This document shows positions 52,479 through 61,719 of a stretch of 64,000 bases of DNA, one piece after another. The DNA comes from Nesterenkonia alkaliphila (lineage in GTDB: Bacteria; Actinomycetota; Actinomycetes; Actinomycetales; Micrococcaceae): assembly GCF_009758175.1 (NCBI RefSeq), contig NZ_WRPM01000095.1, forward strand, positions 32,744 to 96,743, in the 5' to 3' direction. The stretch's first letter is position 1. Each line of letters begins with the position of its first letter. Both the position numbers and the translations under genes were made by a program. The notes under the pieces are model-generated. The model was not told the DNA's origin, made no database searches, and worked only from the letters and a program-made list of their open reading frames with translations.

Positions 52479-53675
52479 TCAGCTCCTTTCGGTGTCTTCT
52501 ATCTGGGTCCAGCGGCTTTCCTGCCCCGCGGAGCGCTCCAGTGCGTCGAGAACCCGTTGCACATGCAGGCCGTCCTCAAAGCTGGGGCTGGGCTCTCTGC
52601 CTTCGGCCAGGGCGTTGATCAGGTCGACCACTTGATGAGTAAACCCATGCTCATAGCCCAACCCGTGGCCGGGCGGCCACCATGCCTCCACATAGGGGTG
52701 TTCCGGCTCGGTGACCAGGATCCGGCGGAAACCGGAGGTGGCGGCGTCGTCGGCTGCCTCATAAAGGTTCAGGACGTTCATCTCCTCGAAGTCGAAGGCC
52801 AAAGCTCCCTTGGTCCCGGTGACCTCGATGCGCAGGGCGTTCTTCCGCCCCCAGGCGAACCGCGTGGCTTCCAAGGTGACCGGAGCCCCGGACTCCAGGC
52901 GGGCGATGCCCAGGGCGGCGTCGTCCACAGTGACCGGTCCGCGCTGAGACCCCCCGGTGCCGTGCAGCCCGGTAAAGGACTCGGCCACAGGCCGCTCCGG
53001 GACAAAGGTCTCCAGCAGCCCGGACACCCCGGCGAAGCGCTGCCCGGTGATGAACATGGTGAGATCCACCGCATGGGCGCCGATATCACCCAGCGCCCCG
53101 GAGCCGGCCAACTCCTTGTCCAGCCGCCAGGACAGCGGCGCAGTCTCATCGGCCAACCAGTCCTGCAGGTACTGGGCGCGGACCTGGCGGACCTGCCCGA
53201 TCCGGCCGGCCTCAACCAACTGGCGGGCCAGTTGAACAGCTGGCACCCGGCGGTAGGTGAACCCCACCATGGAGTGCACCCCCTGAGCCCGAGCTGCCCG
53301 GGCTGCCGCTGCCATGGACTCGGCCTCGGCGACGGTGTTGGCCATGGGTTTCTCCACCAGCACATGTTTGCCGGCGGCCAGGGCCGCCTCGGCAATCTCA
53401 GCGTGAGTATTGCCGGGGGTGCAGATGTCCACCAGGTCTACATCGTCACGCTCCAGGACGGCGCGCCAGTCTGTCTCCACATCGGACCAGCCGAGCTGGT
53501 CGGCCGCAGCCTGGGCTGCCTGTTTGTTGCGGCCGACCAGTACGGTCATCTCGGGGGCTAGCGGCAGGTCGAAGAACTTCGGCGCCGTCCGCCAGGCCTG
53601 GGAGTGGGCGCGCCCCATGAAGGCGTACCCGATCATCGCCACGCCCAGCCGTGGCTTTCCTGCCTGCTCACTCAT
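52479..53675 (-). CDS. Gfo/Idh/MocA family oxidoreductase
   Basis: The 398-aa NAD(P)-dependent sugar dehydrogenase starts with a Rossmann motif GVAMIGYAFMGRAH and has CTPGNTHAEIAEAAL near residue 88, then the EKPMAN lysine motif near 108. The C-terminal domain contains DIGAHAVDLTMF. It probably oxidizes a cyclic polyol or sugar at C1 or C3. It is between the isomerase and binding-protein genes in the sugar operon. Confidence 0.9.
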   Translation of the reverse strand: MSEQAGKPRLGVAMIGYAFMGRAHSQAWRTAPKFFDLPLAPEMTVLVGRNKQAAQAAADQLGWSDVETDWRAVLERDDVDLVDICTPGNTHAEIAEAALAAGKHVLVEKPMANTVAEAESMAAAARAARAQGVHSMVGFTYRRVPAVQLARQLVEAGRIGQVRQVRAQYLQDWLADETAPLSWRLDKELAGSGALGDIGAHAVDLTMFITGQRFAGVSGLLETFVPERPVAESFTGLHGTGGSQRGPVTVDDAALGIARLESGAPVTLEATRFAWGRKNALRIEVTGTKGALAFDFEEMNVLNLYEAADDAATSGFRRILVTEPEHPYVEAWWPPGHGLGYEHGFTHQVVDLINALAEGREPSPSFEDGLHVQRVLDALERSAGQESRWTQIEDTERS

Positions 53676-53695
53676 GATCTCGGTCTCCTTGCGGC

Positions 53696-54760
53696 TCAGG
53701 ACTCGAAGGCGTAGTCCAGGTAGTCCTCAACGTTCTCCTCGGTGACCACCGGGGCGTAGAGCTGGATCTCCCGGGGGACTTCGACCTGGACCAGATCACC
53801 CATGGCGCGGCCCTGGGCCAGCAGCCGGGCCAGGCGGATGCCGTCAGCGGCCTGGGTGGAGGGGTAGATGACAGTGGCCTCGACTACGGAATCGGCGTCC
53901 TGGATCTCGCGCATCATATTGGCCGATCCTGCACCGCCGACCATGAAGAACTCTTCGCGGCCGGCGTTCTCGATGGCGGCGAGCACCCCGACCCCCTGGT
54001 CGTCGTCGTGGTTCCAGATGGCGTCGATCTCAGGGGCGGCCTGCAGCAGGTTGGAGGCGGCCTCCTCGCCGCCTGCCACGCTGAAGTCAGCGGCCACCCG
54101 GTTGCTGACCTCCAGTCCGCAGTCGGACAGGGCGTCCTCGAAGCCGGCGCTGCGGTCCTGGGTCAGCGGCAGGGAGTCGATGCCGGCGATCTCGGCCACC
54201 ACAGCACCGTCCTGGTCGCCCAGACGTTCACAGATGTAGGTGCCTGCGGAGACGCCCATGCCGTAGTTGTCGCCCAGGATGGTAGTGCGGGCGGCGAAGG
54301 GGCTGGCGAACTCGCGGTCCACGTTGACCACCGGGATCCCGGCGTCCATGGCGTCGATGGCCACCTCGGTCAGTGCCGCACCGTCAAAGGGCAGCACCAC
54401 GATGGCGTCGACCTCATCGTTGATGAACTGTTCGATCTGGCTGATCTGGAGGTTGACGTCATCTGTGCCCTCGGAGACGCGCAGCTCCACATCCTCGAAC
54501 TGTTCGCCCTGCTCCTGGGCGGCAGCCGTGATGGCGCCCATCCAGCCGTGGCCGGCGTTGGGGCCGGAGAACCCGATCACCACATCCTCACCGGGTTCGG
54601 CGTTGTCGCCGGCTGGGGCGGTGTCGGCAGCGCCGCTGCCGTTGTCATCGTCATCGGCCACGGCTTCGGGATCGTTGCTCAGGCAGCCGGTGATCAGCAG
54701 TCCGGCGGAGAGCACTGCAGTGGCGCTCAACCACCATGTGGGGGTGCGAGTGTGTGACAT
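53696..54760 (-). CDS. Ribose-type sugar ABC transporter binding lipoprotein
   Basis: The 354-aa family 2/4 periplasmic-type protein has a lipobox LLITGC near residue 26 and an acidic Asp/Asn/Gly linker. The binding core starts at VVIGFSGPNAGHGWM, with QIEQFINDEVDAIVVLP and VVNVDREF later. It catches a monosaccharide or polyol for the RbsA/RbsC-like pair. The order on the minus strand is ATPase, permease, binding protein, dehydrogenase, isomerase. Confidence 0.9.
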   Translation of the reverse strand: MSHTRTPTWWLSATAVLSAGLLITGCLSNDPEAVADDDDNGSGAADTAPAGDNAEPGEDVVIGFSGPNAGHGWMGAITAAAQEQGEQFEDVELRVSEGTDDVNLQISQIEQFINDEVDAIVVLPFDGAALTEVAIDAMDAGIPVVNVDREFASPFAARTTILGDNYGMGVSAGTYICERLGDQDGAVVAEIAGIDSLPLTQDRSAGFEDALSDCGLEVSNRVAADFSVAGGEEAASNLLQAAPEIDAIWNHDDDQGVGVLAAIENAGREEFFMVGGAGSANMMREIQDADSVVEATVIYPSTQAADGIRLARLLAQGRAMGDLVQVEVPREIQLYAPVVTEENVEDYLDYAFES

Positions 54761-54814
54761 GGTTCCTCCTTGGGTCGGAAAGGGTGGGTGAATGGGTGTG
54801 AGTGGGTGGGGGCG

Positions 54815-55879
54815 CTAGGTGCGGCCGTCCCGGGCGAAGCGCTGCTGCAGCAGCACTGCGACCACGATGATTGCGCCGGTGGCCAGTGCCTGGACGGACT
54901 GGTCGAGGTTGTTCTGGACGAAGATATTGGTCAGCACCGCGAAGATCAGCACCCCGATCACGGTGCCCACGATGGTGCCGCGCCCGCCGGCCAGCAGGGT
55001 CCCGCCGATGACTACCGCAGCGATGACGTCCAGCTCGATGAGGTAGCCGTGGTTGGATGAGCCGGCGGTGGTGCGCGAGAGCATCATGACGGCTCCGATA
55101 CCGGCGCAGAGTCCGGCCAGGGCGAAGACTTTGACCCGGTAGCGCTGCACCTTGATACCGGCCAGCCGGGCCGCCTCGGGGTTGCCGCCGATGGCGATGG
55201 TGCGCCGGCCGAAGGTGGTGCGGTTAAGCAGGAACCAGCCGGCCGCGGCCACGAAGATGAAGATCCAGACGATGTTCGGGATGCCCAGTACCTCGCCGCG
55301 GAAGGTGCTGAGAAAGTCGGGGACGTTGACGATCTGGGTCTGCCGGCCGGAGATGATCTCGGCAAATCCGCGGGCGGCCACCAGCATGGCCAGGGTGGCG
55401 ATGAAGGCCGCGACCCTGCCGTAGGCGATGATGATCCCATTGATGATGCCGCAGCCTGCTCCCACGGCCAGTGCGGTGAGCACCATGACCGTCCAGTGCA
55501 CGTCATTGGCCAGGGCCTGGGTGCCCAGGGTGGAGGCCCAAACGGTGGCCAGGCCCATCACTGAGCCCACGGAGAGGTCGATGCCTCCGGAGGTGATCAC
55601 GAAGGTCGCCCCGATGCTGAGCACACCGACCACGGCCGCCTGGCGGAGGATGACCATGAGGTTGTCCACGCTCATGAACCGGTCCCCGCCGGTGATGATG
55701 CCGATCACGATCAGCGCCACCAGGGCCAGCACCAGGCCGAGGCTGTGGCCCAGGCTGAGCCGTGTCTTAGCAGCGGTGGGCGCAGTGCTGGTGCTTTCCG
55801 GGCTGAGGTCGCGGTCCACGGACGCCTCGGCAGCCGGACCCGGGGCGGTGTCCTGGTGCTGTGTCTCTTCGGTGCTCAT
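54815..55879 (-). CDS. Ribose-type sugar ABC transporter permease
   Basis: The 354-aa permease has a disordered 40-residue N-terminus and about nine membrane helices, with SGGIDLSVGSVMGL near residue 120, ARGFAEIISGRQT near 175 and GGNPEAARLAGI near 232, the BPD_transp_2 signature of RbsC. Its ATG overlaps the ATPase stop by four bases. Confidence 0.92.
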   Translation of the reverse strand: MSTEETQHQDTAPGPAAEASVDRDLSPESTSTAPTAAKTRLSLGHSLGLVLALVALIVIGIITGGDRFMSVDNLMVILRQAAVVGVLSIGATFVITSGGIDLSVGSVMGLATVWASTLGTQALANDVHWTVMVLTALAVGAGCGIINGIIIAYGRVAAFIATLAMLVAARGFAEIISGRQTQIVNVPDFLSTFRGEVLGIPNIVWIFIFVAAAGWFLLNRTTFGRRTIAIGGNPEAARLAGIKVQRYRVKVFALAGLCAGIGAVMMLSRTTAGSSNHGYLIELDVIAAVVIGGTLLAGGRGTIVGTVIGVLIFAVLTNIFVQNNLDQSVQALATGAIIVVAVLLQQRFARDGRT

Positions 55880-57396
55880 GCAGTGGTTCCTTCCATGACC
55901 AGGTCAAGGACTCGGTGCTCGTCGATCTCTGCGGCTGGGCCTTGGTGGACTACTGCGCCGTCTGCCACCACCAGCACCCGGTCGGCCAGGCCGAGGACCT
56001 CCTCGATCTCGCTGGAGACCAGTAGGACTGCGGTGCCCTGCCGGGCCAGTTCGCGGATCAGGCGATAGATGTCTGCCCGCGCCCCAACGTCGACGCCGCG
56101 GGTGGGTTCGTCCAGCAGCAGCACCTGGCAGCCGTGCACCAGCCAGCGGGCCAGCATGGCCTTCTGCTGGTTGCCCCCAGAGAGGGTGCGGATCTGCCGG
56201 TCCACATGGGGCGGGGAGAGGTTCAGCGCCTGGGCCTTCTGCCGGGCAGCACTGCGCTCCGCGCCCTCGTTGAGCAGGAGGCCGCGGGCGAACCGGGCGA
56301 AGGCAGACAGGGTGATGTTCCGGTAGATGGGCTGGTCCAGCAGCAGGCCTTGGCTCTTGCGCTCCTCGGGGGCCAGGCCGATCCCGCTGTTGACCGCGTG
56401 GGTGACTGAGCCGGCACGCAGTGCCCTGCCGTTGAGCCGCACCGTGCCTGAGGTGCGGCGGCGGGCTCCGTAGACGGCCTCGAGGATCTCTGAGCGGCCG
56501 GCGCCCACCAGCCCGGCCAGTCCCAGGATCTCCCCGGGGCGGAGGCTGAAGCTGACCAGCTCGAACACCCCGGCCACGGCGAGGTCCTCCACTTGGAGCA
56601 CCGGCTCCTCGGAGACCGGGCCGTTGGAGGTGCCGCCAAAGTCGGTGACCACCTCGCGGCCGGTCATCAGGGAGATCAGCTCGCTGGTGGGGGTCTCAGC
56701 TGCGCTGAGCCCGGTGGCTACGGTGCGCCCGTCCTTGAGCACGGTGATCCGGTCCCCGATCCGGCGGATCTCCTCCAGCCGGTGGGAGATGTAGACCACG
56801 GCCACGCCCTGGGCGGTGAGCGAGTCGACCACCCGGAAGAGGTTGTCCACCTCCTCGGGGTCCAGTACGGCGGAGGGTTCGTCCATGATGATCAGCTGGG
56901 CGTCATAGGAGAGCGCCCGGGCCATGGAGACCACCTGTTTGCCAGCAGCCGGCAGCTGGCCCACCGGCCGGTGTGGCGGAATCTCGGGGTGCCCGAGTCT
57001 GTTGAGCAGCTCCTGTGCCTTGGTCTGTGTCTCCCGGCGGTGCAGCACTCCGCCCGTGGCCAGCTCGTGGCCTAAGAAGATGTTCTCCGCCACGGTGAGC
57101 CCGTCGACTACATCGAGCTCCTGGTACATGGTGGCGATCCCCAGCCGCAGCGCGTCCATGGTGGAGCTGATGGCGGTCGGTTCTCCGCGCCAGGAGATCT
57201 GACCCTCATTGGGCTGGTGCACTCCGGCCAGCACTTTGATGAGGGTGGATTTTCCGGCGCCGTTCTGACCGAGCAGGCAGTGCACTTCTCCGGCGCGGAT
57301 GTCGAGGTCCACGCCGTCCAGCGCCTTGGCGCCGGGAAAGTGCTTGACGATGCCGCTCATCTGCAGTAGCTGGGCATCCTTATCCGCTGTGACCAT
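55876..57396 (-). CDS. Ribose-type sugar ABC transporter ATP-binding protein
   Basis: The 506-aa protein has two ABC domains as in RbsA. The first has GQNGAGKS at 43-50 and IIMDEPSAVLDPEE. The second has a degenerate Walker A (GLVGAGRSE), LSGGNQQK and LLLDEPTRGVDVG. The ATG at 57396 is preferred: TAGTGT lies six bases upstream and there is no ribosome site, so the mRNA should begin at or near the ATG. GTG at 57402 is the alternative. Confidence 0.92.
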   Translation of the reverse strand: MVTADKDAQLLQMSGIVKHFPGAKALDGVDLDIRAGEVHCLLGQNGAGKSTLIKVLAGVHQPNEGQISWRGEPTAISSTMDALRLGIATMYQELDVVDGLTVAENIFLGHELATGGVLHRRETQTKAQELLNRLGHPEIPPHRPVGQLPAAGKQVVSMARALSYDAQLIIMDEPSAVLDPEEVDNLFRVVDSLTAQGVAVVYISHRLEEIRRIGDRITVLKDGRTVATGLSAAETPTSELISLMTGREVVTDFGGTSNGPVSEEPVLQVEDLAVAGVFELVSFSLRPGEILGLAGLVGAGRSEILEAVYGARRRTSGTVRLNGRALRAGSVTHAVNSGIGLAPEERKSQGLLLDQPIYRNITLSAFARFARGLLLNEGAERSAARQKAQALNLSPPHVDRQIRTLSGGNQQKAMLARWLVHGCQVLLLDEPTRGVDVGARADIYRLIRELARQGTAVLLVSSEIEEVLGLADRVLVVADGAVVHQGPAAEIDEHRVLDLVMEGTTA

Positions 57397-57402
57397 ACTC
57401 AC

Positions 57403-57431
57403 ACACTAGGGGTACTTATGACGTGAGTCAA
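57403..57431 (-). promoter_or_regulatory. Promoter of the sugar ABC operon
   Basis: Read on the minus strand, TTGACT (57426-57431) and TAGTGT (57403-57408) are separated by 17 bp, a near-consensus housekeeping promoter. The start of transcription would fall on the rbsA-type ATG. The intergenic region to 57503 likely also holds the binding site of the divergent ROK repressor; a TGAC-n4-GTCA element overlaps the -35 box at 57418-57429. Confidence 0.75.
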
Positions 57432-57503
57432 GCAAAAGTCGCGAGTTGATCATCTCGTCTGTGTACTAGGCCATTCAGAAGTTCAGGTGATTTACTGTGT
57501 GGC

Positions 57504-58724
57504 ATGTCATCTGTGGTCATCCCTGACAGCCAGGCCGGCACCGAACTCGGCGCATTGAAGACTGCACTGCCCTCCAGCGCAGGCAGTCTGTTCCAGCTGC
57601 TGCGCGACGGCGCGCCCCGGACTCGGGCTGATCTGGCCACCCAGACCGGGCTGGCACGCTCCACCGTCTCAGCCCGCGTGGAGGAACTGCTGAGCTCAGG
57701 GCTGATCAGCTATGCCGGGGAGAACACCTCTACCGGCGGCCGCCCGCCGACCACCTTCGCCTTCAACCCGGCGGCCCGCTGCGTGCTCGCAGTGGACCTC
57801 GGTGGCACCCATGCGCGCATCGCCGTCACGGATCTCGCCGCAACCGTCCTGGCCGAGGAGGAGCAGGAACTGGCCATCTCGCTGGGCCCGGCTGCGGTAT
57901 TGGACGCGGTGCTGCAGACCGGCAGCCGCTTGCTGAGCCAGGCGGGCAAAACTGCCCAGGAGCTGATCGGGATCGGGGTGGGCCTGCCCGGGCCGGTGGA
58001 GTTCGCCACCGGGCGCCCCACCAGTCCACCGATCATGCCCGGCTGGGACGGCTATGACGTCCCAGGTCACCTACGCGGCACCTTCGATGTACCCATCCTG
58101 GTGGACAATGACGTCAACATCATGGCCCTGGGAGAACATGACATGGTCTACCCCGAGGTGTCTCACATGATGTTCGTAAAGATCGCCACCGGCATCGGCT
58201 CCGGCATCATCAGCGACGGGCGCCTGCAGCACGGCGCACAGGGGGCCGCCGGGGACCTGGGGCACATCGCCTCCCCTGATGACGAGCAGACCCCCTGCGC
58301 CTGCGGAAACCTCGGCTGCCTGGAGGCCGTGGCCTCCGGTCCGGCGATCGCCGCCCGGCTGCGGGCGAGCGGACTTGAGGTGCCCAGCCATGCCACCCTG
58401 ATCGATCTGGTGCGCGCCGGGGACCTGGAGGCTATCCGTGCCGTCCGCGAGGCTGGCCGCAAGGTGGGTGCCGTTCTGGCAAGCTGCGTGAATTTGTTGA
58501 ATCCGGAACTGATCGTCATCGGTGGACTGGTGGTCACCGCGGGGGAGCACTTTCTGGCCGGGATCCGCGAGACGGTCTATTCGCGGTCCCTACCGCTGGC
58601 CACTCAGCATCTGCGAATCGTGGCCACCCGTACCTCAGGCCGAGCCGGGGTGCTTGGCGCATCCGCCCTGGTCACCAGCCACACCCTCTCCCCCGAGAGC
58701 ATCAACGCACTGCTTGCTGCATAA
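57504..58724 (+). CDS. ROK family transcriptional repressor
   Basis: The 406-aa protein has a winged helix (about 25-75; TRADLATQTGLARSTVSARV), then a ROK sugar-kinase-like domain with VDLGGTHARIA near 95 and a GHDM/DLGHI region. A zinc motif CACGNLGCLE lies near 270. NagC/XylR-type ROK proteins lose DNA binding when a sugar is bound. It is divergent from the sugar ABC operon, whose promoter it most likely controls. TACTGT lies five bases before the ATG (leaderless). Confidence 0.9.
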   Translation: MSSVVIPDSQAGTELGALKTALPSSAGSLFQLLRDGAPRTRADLATQTGLARSTVSARVEELLSSGLISYAGENTSTGGRPPTTFAFNPAARCVLAVDLGGTHARIAVTDLAATVLAEEEQELAISLGPAAVLDAVLQTGSRLLSQAGKTAQELIGIGVGLPGPVEFATGRPTSPPIMPGWDGYDVPGHLRGTFDVPILVDNDVNIMALGEHDMVYPEVSHMMFVKIATGIGSGIISDGRLQHGAQGAAGDLGHIASPDDEQTPCACGNLGCLEAVASGPAIAARLRASGLEVPSHATLIDLVRAGDLEAIRAVREAGRKVGAVLASCVNLLNPELIVIGGLVVTAGEHFLAGIRETVYSRSLPLATQHLRIVATRTSGRAGVLGASALVTSHTLSPESINALLAA

Positions 58725-58746
58725 CTGGCCCAGGTGAGTTGCGACC

Positions 58747-59646
58747 TCAGGCTGGGCGCTTCAGATCATAGTTGGCCGCCCCGCTTATAAACCCTGCTGC
58801 AGCATATGTGGAGTTGGCTGCGGCGTTGGAGCTTTCCGTATTCACGGTCGCGCTCGATGCGCCCATTCTCTTCAACGCAGTCACCCCCGCACGGGTGATG
58901 GCGGCGCCGAATCCGCGCCCACGATGGTCCCTATGGACTCCCATGGGCTCGATGAGTCCCGGGCGCCCTACTCCGGCGCTCCATACGGTGGTCACCGCCA
59001 CCGGATTCTGCTGGTCATCGAAAGCAATCAAGTGCCGGGCCAGGCCCGCGAAGGGACCACGGGCCATAGTCGCCCACCGGTCGGTGAAGCGCTTCTCGAC
59101 CTCCGGATCGAGCCGCCCTCCTTTGAACGCTGACCAGTGCACCCTGACCCACTGTTTCCCTGACTCGGGTCCCACCGATTCGATGCGCACCCGGGCGCCA
59201 GCCGACCACGGGTCCTCACTCCGGCCCCTCAGGCCGTATCGGTATGGAATCCATGCCTCATCCTCAACCCATCCCTCCTGCAGCAGAAGGTGCCGGAGAG
59301 CCTGGGCTCCGGTGGCCTCAACGGTGGCTTCGCCCGGACCGAACACCCCGGCTTCGGGGTCGCTGAAGTCACGGAGAATCTCACGGCCAACTGCCTCGTC
59401 GTCACGTGCCGTCGGATCCATCGCCATGCGGAGCACATCTGCGTCCCTCAGGCCCATAGCGACGGCCACGCCATCGCGCGACCACACACGCAGGTCAGCA
59501 GCAGTACGCTCCGCCCCGACCAAAGAGTGCCAGCCCAGATCGCCCGGATGCAGGTGCAGGGGACCACTGTCGCATTGCCATCGGCTCAACTCCTCGGCAA
59601 CACGAGGAAGATTCTCAGGGCCGGGGGTCGTTAGCCGAAGCGTCAT
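58747..59646 (-). CDS. GNAT family N-acetyltransferase
   Basis: The 299-aa protein has a C-terminal GNAT domain with MGVHRDHRGRGFGAAI near residue 240 (acetyl-CoA loop) and SSNAAANSTYAAAGF near 275. The N-terminal half is a likely degenerate second GNAT fold. The substrate is unknown. It is convergent with the ROK gene, leaving a 22-bp gap without an obvious terminator. Confidence 0.85.
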   Translation of the reverse strand: MTLRLTTPGPENLPRVAEELSRWQCDSGPLHLHPGDLGWHSLVGAERTAADLRVWSRDGVAVAMGLRDADVLRMAMDPTARDDEAVGREILRDFSDPEAGVFGPGEATVEATGAQALRHLLLQEGWVEDEAWIPYRYGLRGRSEDPWSAGARVRIESVGPESGKQWVRVHWSAFKGGRLDPEVEKRFTDRWATMARGPFAGLARHLIAFDDQQNPVAVTTVWSAGVGRPGLIEPMGVHRDHRGRGFGAAITRAGVTALKRMGASSATVNTESSNAAANSTYAAAGFISGAANYDLKRPA

Positions 59647-59704
59647 GATCTCGAGTTAACAGCAGACTGACTGACTCGCCAAGTAGCCGGCTCCCGCCAG
59701 CTGC

Positions 59705-60193
59705 TCAGCGCATATTGACGAACTGCAGATCGGCATCCTCAAAGTCCTTGAGCATGGCGATGACCTCCTGCAGATCGTCACGGGATTTCGAGGAGACACG
59801 CAGCTCATCCCCTTGAATCTGCGCCTTGACCGATTTGGGGCCCTCATCCCGGATCTGCTTGGAGATCTTCTTTGCAGTGGCCTGGTCGATCCCCTCCTTG
59901 ATCCGCCCCTCAATCCGGTAGGTCTTGCCGAACTGCTTGGGCTCGGAGGCCTCATAGGACTTCAGGGAGATGCCGCGCTTGATCAGCTTGGACTCCACCA
60001 CATCATTGACGGCCTTGGCCCGTTCCTCAGCATTGGCAGAGATCACGATGATCTCCCCGTTCTGCTCCACCGAGGCCTCGGTGCCCCGGAAGTCATAGCG
60101 CTGAGAGATCTCCTTGGATGCCTGGTTCAGTGCGTTGGACACTTCCTGCGGGTCCACTTTGGACACAATGTCGAACGTCGACTCCTTGGCCAT
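59705..60193 (-). CDS. YajQ family cyclic-di-GMP-binding-like protein
   Basis: The 162-aa protein matches the YajQ/UPF0234 family: [14 protein letters not shown] at the start, [13 protein letters not shown] near residue 35, [17 protein letters not shown] near 88 and [17 protein letters not shown] near 130. Some members bind cyclic-di-GMP and act in gene control. AAGGAGC lies before the ATG at 60193. The upstream region carries a TATGTTCAA motif on its strand. Confidence 0.93.
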   Translation of the reverse strand: MAKESTFDIVSKVDPQEVSNALNQASKEISQRYDFRGTEASVEQNGEIIVISANAEERAKAVNDVVESKLIKRGISLKSYEASEPKQFGKTYRIEGRIKEGIDQATAKKISKQIRDEGPKSVKAQIQGDELRVSSKSRDDLQEVIAMLKDFEDADLQFVNMR

Positions 60194-60264
60194 GGCGCAG
60201 CTCCTTCGGTTGGGGATCAGGTATGGAATACAGACTACGACGCCGCCCTCCCACCAGAAACTTT

Positions 60265-60273
60265 TTGAACATA
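60265..60273 (+). promoter_or_regulatory. TTGAACATA motif between yajQ and the metE-like gene
   Basis: An exact TTGAACATA copy lies in the 288-bp divergent intergenic region. It is 72 bp from the yajQ start and 209 bp from the metE-like start. TATTAT at 60298-60303 may be the -10 box of the latter. Confidence 0.35.
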
Positions 60274-60299
60274 AGTGGCAGACCGTCGATAGTTGTGTA

Positions 60300-60481
60300 T
60301 TATCTTCAGAAGCAGCGCGTATGCGAAGCCTCGCGCCAGGCCCCCGGAGACTCCGGCCCGGCCGGCACCGCTGCGAACCTAGAACGCGCACCGTGTGCTG
60401 TGCCCAAGGGTTCGCAGCCTCTCCCCTCCGGCGGAGGCAGGCTCGGCGGCACGGCGATACCTGAAGAAAGGACGCAGCCGC
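60300..60481 (+). promoter_or_regulatory. Structured leader of the metE-like gene
   Basis: About 180 nt of leader contain a perfect 10-bp stem, GCTGCGAACC (60370-60379) with GGTTCGCAGC (60409-60418), enclosing a GC-rich loop, and a CTCCGG/CCGGAG-rich hairpin before it and CCTC/GAGG after it. It does not match the SAM-IV core or the B12 box of cobalamin riboswitches. It may be an undescribed or divergent RNA control element. Confidence 0.45.
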
Positions 60482-61717
60482 ATGCCTGCAGTCTCCCAAG
60501 ACCCCAACCAGCAGATCCTCACCTCGCACGCCGGGTCCCTGCCCCGCACCCCGGAGCTGATCGAGGCCAACGCTGCCCGCGAATTCGAGGAGGATGGCTT
60601 CACCCTCAAACGCACCCCCGAATTCGAGCGCCTGCTCGCTGAAGCGGTCAAGGGATTGGTGGCCCGCCAGAAGGAGCAGGGAATCACCGTTCCCGGTGAC
60701 GGCGAGTTCGGCAAGGCGATGAGTTCAGCAGTGGACTACGGCGCATGGTGGTCCTATATCTTCCAGCGGGTTGAGGGCCTGGAGCTCACCGGTGAGGACC
60801 TCTTCACCTGGCCGCACTATGAGTCCTCCCCCGGCGATATCAAGCTGACCAATATGCTCAACCGCCGCGACTGGGTGAAGTTCGCCGACGCCTATGCCGA
60901 CCCCGCCTCCGGGATCGCCACCGGAAAGACCGCCACGGACTTCCCGGCGATCACCGGCCCGCTGAAGTACAAGGGTCAGGAACAGATTCAGCAGGATGTC
61001 CAGAACTTCCGGGCGGCGCTGGATGCCGCCGGTTATGAGACCGGGTTCATCACCTCCCTGGCACCGGGCTGCGCCGGACGTATCGCCGATGACTACTACT
61101 CCAGCGAGGAGGAGCGGATCTACGCCTGGGCAGACGTGCTTCGTGAGGAGTACAAGGCGATCATCGACGCCGGGCTCATCGTCCAGCTAGATGATCCCTC
61201 CATTGCGGAGAACTGGGACCAGATCAGCCCCGAGCCGTCTGTGGCGGACTACCGGAAGTTCACCCAGCTGCGCATCGAGGCTGCCAACTACGCCCTGCGC
61301 GACCTGCCCGAGGAGCAGATCCGCTTCCACCTCTGCTGGGGCTCCTGGCACGGCCCGCACACCACGGACATCGAGTTCAAGCACATTGTGGATCTGATGC
61401 TGCAGGTCAACGCCAAGTACTACTCCTTCGAGGCCGCTAATGTGCGCCACGAGCATGAGTACACCGTCTGGGAGGACGTGAAGCTGCCCGAGGGCAAAGT
61501 GATCGTCCCCGGGATCGTCTCCCATGCCACCAATGTGGTGGAGCACCCCGAGCTGGTAGCCCAGCGGATCACGCGGTTCGCTGAGCGAGTCGGTAGGGAG
61601 AACGTCATCGCAGCCACCGACTGCGGTCTGGGCGGGCGCATCCACCCCCAGATCGCCAACGCCAAGCTGGAGGCTCTGGGCGAAGGCGCCAAGCTCGCCA
61701 CCGAACAGCTCTGGTAG
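60482..61717 (+). CDS. Cobalamin-independent methionine synthase II family protein
   Basis: The 411-aa protein corresponds to the C-terminal catalytic barrel of MetE alone. It has [13 protein letters not shown] at the start, [12 protein letters not shown] near residue 70, a CWGSWHGPH zinc-site loop near 285, [11 protein letters not shown] near 320, and the second zinc cysteine in ATDCGLGGR near 380. Short MetE-like proteins transfer methyl groups from folates or other donors to thiols such as homocysteine. GAAAGGA precedes the ATG; an open frame to 60395 lies in the leader. Its true donor is not certain. Confidence 0.87.
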   Translation: MPAVSQDPNQQILTSHAGSLPRTPELIEANAAREFEEDGFTLKRTPEFERLLAEAVKGLVARQKEQGITVPGDGEFGKAMSSAVDYGAWWSYIFQRVEGLELTGEDLFTWPHYESSPGDIKLTNMLNRRDWVKFADAYADPASGIATGKTATDFPAITGPLKYKGQEQIQQDVQNFRAALDAAGYETGFITSLAPGCAGRIADDYYSSEEERIYAWADVLREEYKAIIDAGLIVQLDDPSIAENWDQISPEPSVADYRKFTQLRIEAANYALRDLPEEQIRFHLCWGSWHGPHTTDIEFKHIVDLMLQVNAKYYSFEAANVRHEHEYTVWEDVKLPEGKVIVPGIVSHATNVVEHPELVAQRITRFAERVGRENVIAATDCGLGGRIHPQIANAKLEALGEGAKLATEQLW

Positions 61718-61719
61718 GC

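Noticed and set aside
60300..60481. Cobalamin riboswitch before the metE-like gene
   Set aside because: A GATACCTG string resembles part of the class, but the B12 box and the rest of the core are missing.
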